Source: Flavobacteriales bacterium (GTDB taxonomy: Bacteria; Bacteroidota; Bacteroidia; Flavobacteriales_D; Sanyastnellaceae). Taken from it: a stretch of DNA of 7,677 nucleotides. Each line of letters opens with the position of its first letter. Within the stretch, counting starts at the first letter, position 1. The notes beneath the pieces were generated by a model, which was not told where the DNA came from, made no database searches, and saw only the letters and a program-made list of their open reading frames with translations. The position numbers and the translations under genes were made by a program. The DNA is taken from assembly GCA_947457325.1 (NCBI GenBank), contig CANGVU010000046.1:1-7677 (forward strand), given 5' to 3'. Positions 6,030-7,677 of this stretch are shown in pieces.

Positions 6030-7677
6030 TTAAATTTTTATGCCCAATACACAAATGTCGTCCACTTGTTCTTGATTTCCCTTCCATTGTTGTAGGGTCC
6101 ATTCCAAATTCATCTTTTGCAAACTTCCTGGCTGACCATGAAGTTCAACCAGTTTTTGTTTGAATGAAGTCGTCATCCACTTCTTTCCTTTGGGTCCACC
6201 AAACTGATCTGCTAATCCATCAGATGACAATACAATCCAACCACTTTTGAGATCAAGAATCTTGCTATCAAACGGCTCCATATTGGCCTGCAAACCAATG
6301 TGCTGTTTTTGGCCTTTGATTTCTTGCAATTCTCCAGATTCACTCAGAATCCAACATGGTCGATTGGCGCCGGCAAACTGAATGTCCTTAGAGCCCTTTT
6401 CCAATACACACAAGGCGATGTCCATCCCATCTTTCACCTCCCTTTGGCTTTCTTGAAAAGTAGCCACCACCAATTCACGCACCTTATTGAGGACATCACC
6501 CGGATGAGTTAAGTTGTATTCTTTGACCACTCGATTGAGGGCATTGGAGCACACCACGCTGACCATGGCTCCAGGAACACCATGCCCTGTGCAATCCGCT
6601 ACCGCCCAAAAACGATGGGTGGGACTTTCATGAAACCAATAAAAATCCCCTGCCACAATGTCCTTGGGGAAGTAGAGCAAGAAATGATCTTCAAAATGTT
6701 GGGCAAACAATTCCGGAGAGGGCAAGATGGCCGATTGCAATTGCTGGGCATATTGAATGCTGTCTACCATGTGCTTGTTGCGCTCTTCCACCAAATCTTT
6801 TTGCTGCTCGGCCATTTGTTGGGCTTTGCGCTTCAACCGATATGCGCGGAATAACAACACTGCAATGACCAACAATACCATGGCTCCACCAATGGCCAAA
6901 TACACATTGCGATTTGCGGAGGCTTCCCTATTTTGATAGTCCTGCTTTAGAATCTCATCTTTGGCTTCCTCTGATTTTATTTCATTCTGCGACCAAATTT
7001 CCATCTCAGCAGCTGTAAGTGCCTCCTTATGCAATCCGAAACATTTGTACAGTTGTTTGACAAATTGGGATACTTTCAATAGTGATCTAGCATATTTTAC
7101 TTCTGATAGTATTTTGAATGATGAATCTGCATTCGCCAAACTTTTGAGACTGTCACCTTGCAAAAGCTCGCATTGTGCCATACCAAGCAAACTCTGTCCT
7201 ATTCCGAGTTTGTAATTTATTTCCTTATATCGATAAAGAGACGACGCAAACAGACTTCTAGCCTCATTGACTTCACTCATCTCCAGCTTTAAAATTGCCA
7301 AATTTTTCAGTAAATGAGCTGTCCCTTTCTTATCTCCTAATGATTTTCGGATTTTCAGACTTTCCAGATAATCTTTTTCACAAAGCGCATAATCTTTTTT
7401 CTCTTTGCGCAAGCCAGCTCTTCTACTCAACATAACAGCAAGGCCTGAGTCATTCCTTCTAATTCTCAAATCATCTATAATTTGATTATAGTATTGTTCT
7501 GCTATTGAGAAATGCCTTATTTCAAAAAAAATGGATGCAAGATTAGCTCTTGTTTCATCTAAATCATCCTTATCATCCAACCTTTGACGAATTTTAAGCG
7601 ACAACTCTGTAATCATTAAAGCAATATCACTTTTACCTACTCGTATGTAATAAGTACCCAAATCACTCAAAACATTC
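6030..7677 (-). CDS. TPR-transmembrane-SpoIIE (PP2C-type) serine/threonine phosphatase, N-terminus outside window
   Basis: This is an inner-membrane signalling phosphatase. Family members dephosphorylate Ser/Thr residues, often on anti-sigma factor antagonists. Counting from the Leu codon at 7670, residues 1-230 form TPR-like helical repeats (NLASIFFEIRHFSIAEQYY, then NLAILKLEMSEVNEARSLF). A transmembrane helix lies at about 255-276, a coiled-coil linker with RKAQQMAEQQKDLVEERN at 281-310, and the phosphatase domain at 311-546. Metal-ligand motifs are intact: KDIVAGDFYW (Asp342), ADCTGHGVPGA (Asp359), DGMD (414-417), SSDGLADQFGG (Asp484) and QVDDICVLG (Asp537-538). The frame stays open to the right edge; the TTG at 7670 is an ordinary Leu codon, so the true start and probably more TPRs plus a signal peptide lie outside. 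The TPR part would then face the periplasm and the phosphatase the cytoplasm (inference). No terminator is seen after TAA 6030-6032, so transcripts may read into tRNA-Phe. Confidence 0.93.
   Translation of the reverse strand, partial: NVLSDLGTYYIRVGKSDIALMITELSLKIRQRLDDKDDLDETRANLASIFFEIRHFSIAEQYYNQIIDDLRIRRNDSGLAVMLSRRAGLRKEKKDYALCEKDYLESLKIRKSLGDKKGTAHLLKNLAILKLEMSEVNEARSLFASSLYRYKEINYKLGIGQSLLGMAQCELLQGDSLKSLANADSSFKILSEVKYARSLLKVSQFVKQLYKCFGLHKEALTAAEMEIWSQNEIKSEEAKDEILKQDYQNREASANRNVYLAIGGAMVLLVIAVLLFRAYRLKRKAQQMAEQQKDLVEERNKHMVDSIQYAQQLQSAILPSPELFAQHFEDHFLLYFPKDIVAGDFYWFHESPTHRFWAVADCTGHGVPGAMVSVVCSNALNRVVKEYNLTHPGDVLNKVRELVVATFQESQREVKDGMDIALCVLEKGSKDIQFAGANRPCWILSESGELQEIKGQKQHIGLQANMEPFDSKILDLKSGWIVLSSDGLADQFGGPKGKKWMTTSFKQKLVELHGQPGSLQKMNLEWTLQQWKGNQEQVDDICVLGIKI

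Noticed and set aside
6300..7215. Short plus-strand open frames opposite the phosphatase
   Set aside because: They are antisense shadows of a gene whose catalytic motifs are all accounted for on the minus strand.
7668..7670. TTG as the start codon of the phosphatase
   Set aside because: The frame is open upstream to the edge (Asn-Val before it) and the sequence there is already within TPR-like helices, so it is an internal Leu.

Overview
The window comes from a member of the Bacteroidota. Three things point there. The first gene encodes a very long secreted protein that ends in a type IX secretion (T9SS) sorting domain. A tRNA promoter fits the Bacteroidota form TTG-N19-TAnnTTTG. No gene start in the window has a clear Shine-Dalgarno sequence. 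The genus cannot be told from the sequence.

Layout. Positions 1-4369 (minus) hold one continuous reading frame of at least 1456 residues, running off the left edge. It is a T9SS-exported modular surface protein: signal peptide, unassigned N-terminal beta-rich region, a GEVED-like domain, Ig/PKD-like domains, five MopE-type Asp/Cys repeats, a PPC-like domain, an FN3-like domain and the beginning of the C-terminal sorting signal. A 76-bp divergent intergenic region (4370-4445) follows. Positions 4446-5876 (plus) hold a polytopic membrane protein that looks like a GT-C type glycosyltransferase. It is split by a single in-frame TGA at 4815-4817, with homologous-looking sequence in the same frame on both sides. 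A perfect 13-bp hairpin at 5878-5908, with A and T tracts on opposite sides, can end transcription from both directions. Just behind it lies tRNA-Phe(GAA) on the minus strand (5912-5984), with its own promoter squeezed into the 45-bp gap before the next gene. Positions 6030-7677 (minus) hold a TPR-transmembrane-SpoIIE/PP2C phosphatase, a signalling protein whose N-terminus lies beyond the right edge.

How they relate. There is no sign of one operon-coded pathway. The surface protein and the membrane glycosyltransferase are divergently transcribed, and both would act at the cell envelope. The phosphatase and tRNA-Phe share a strand, and the phosphatase has no visible terminator of its own before the tRNA. 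No mobile element, CRISPR array or integration site was seen, and no stretch longer than about 80 bp lacks an assigned feature. The point most worth following up is the in-frame TGA in the glycosyltransferase gene.
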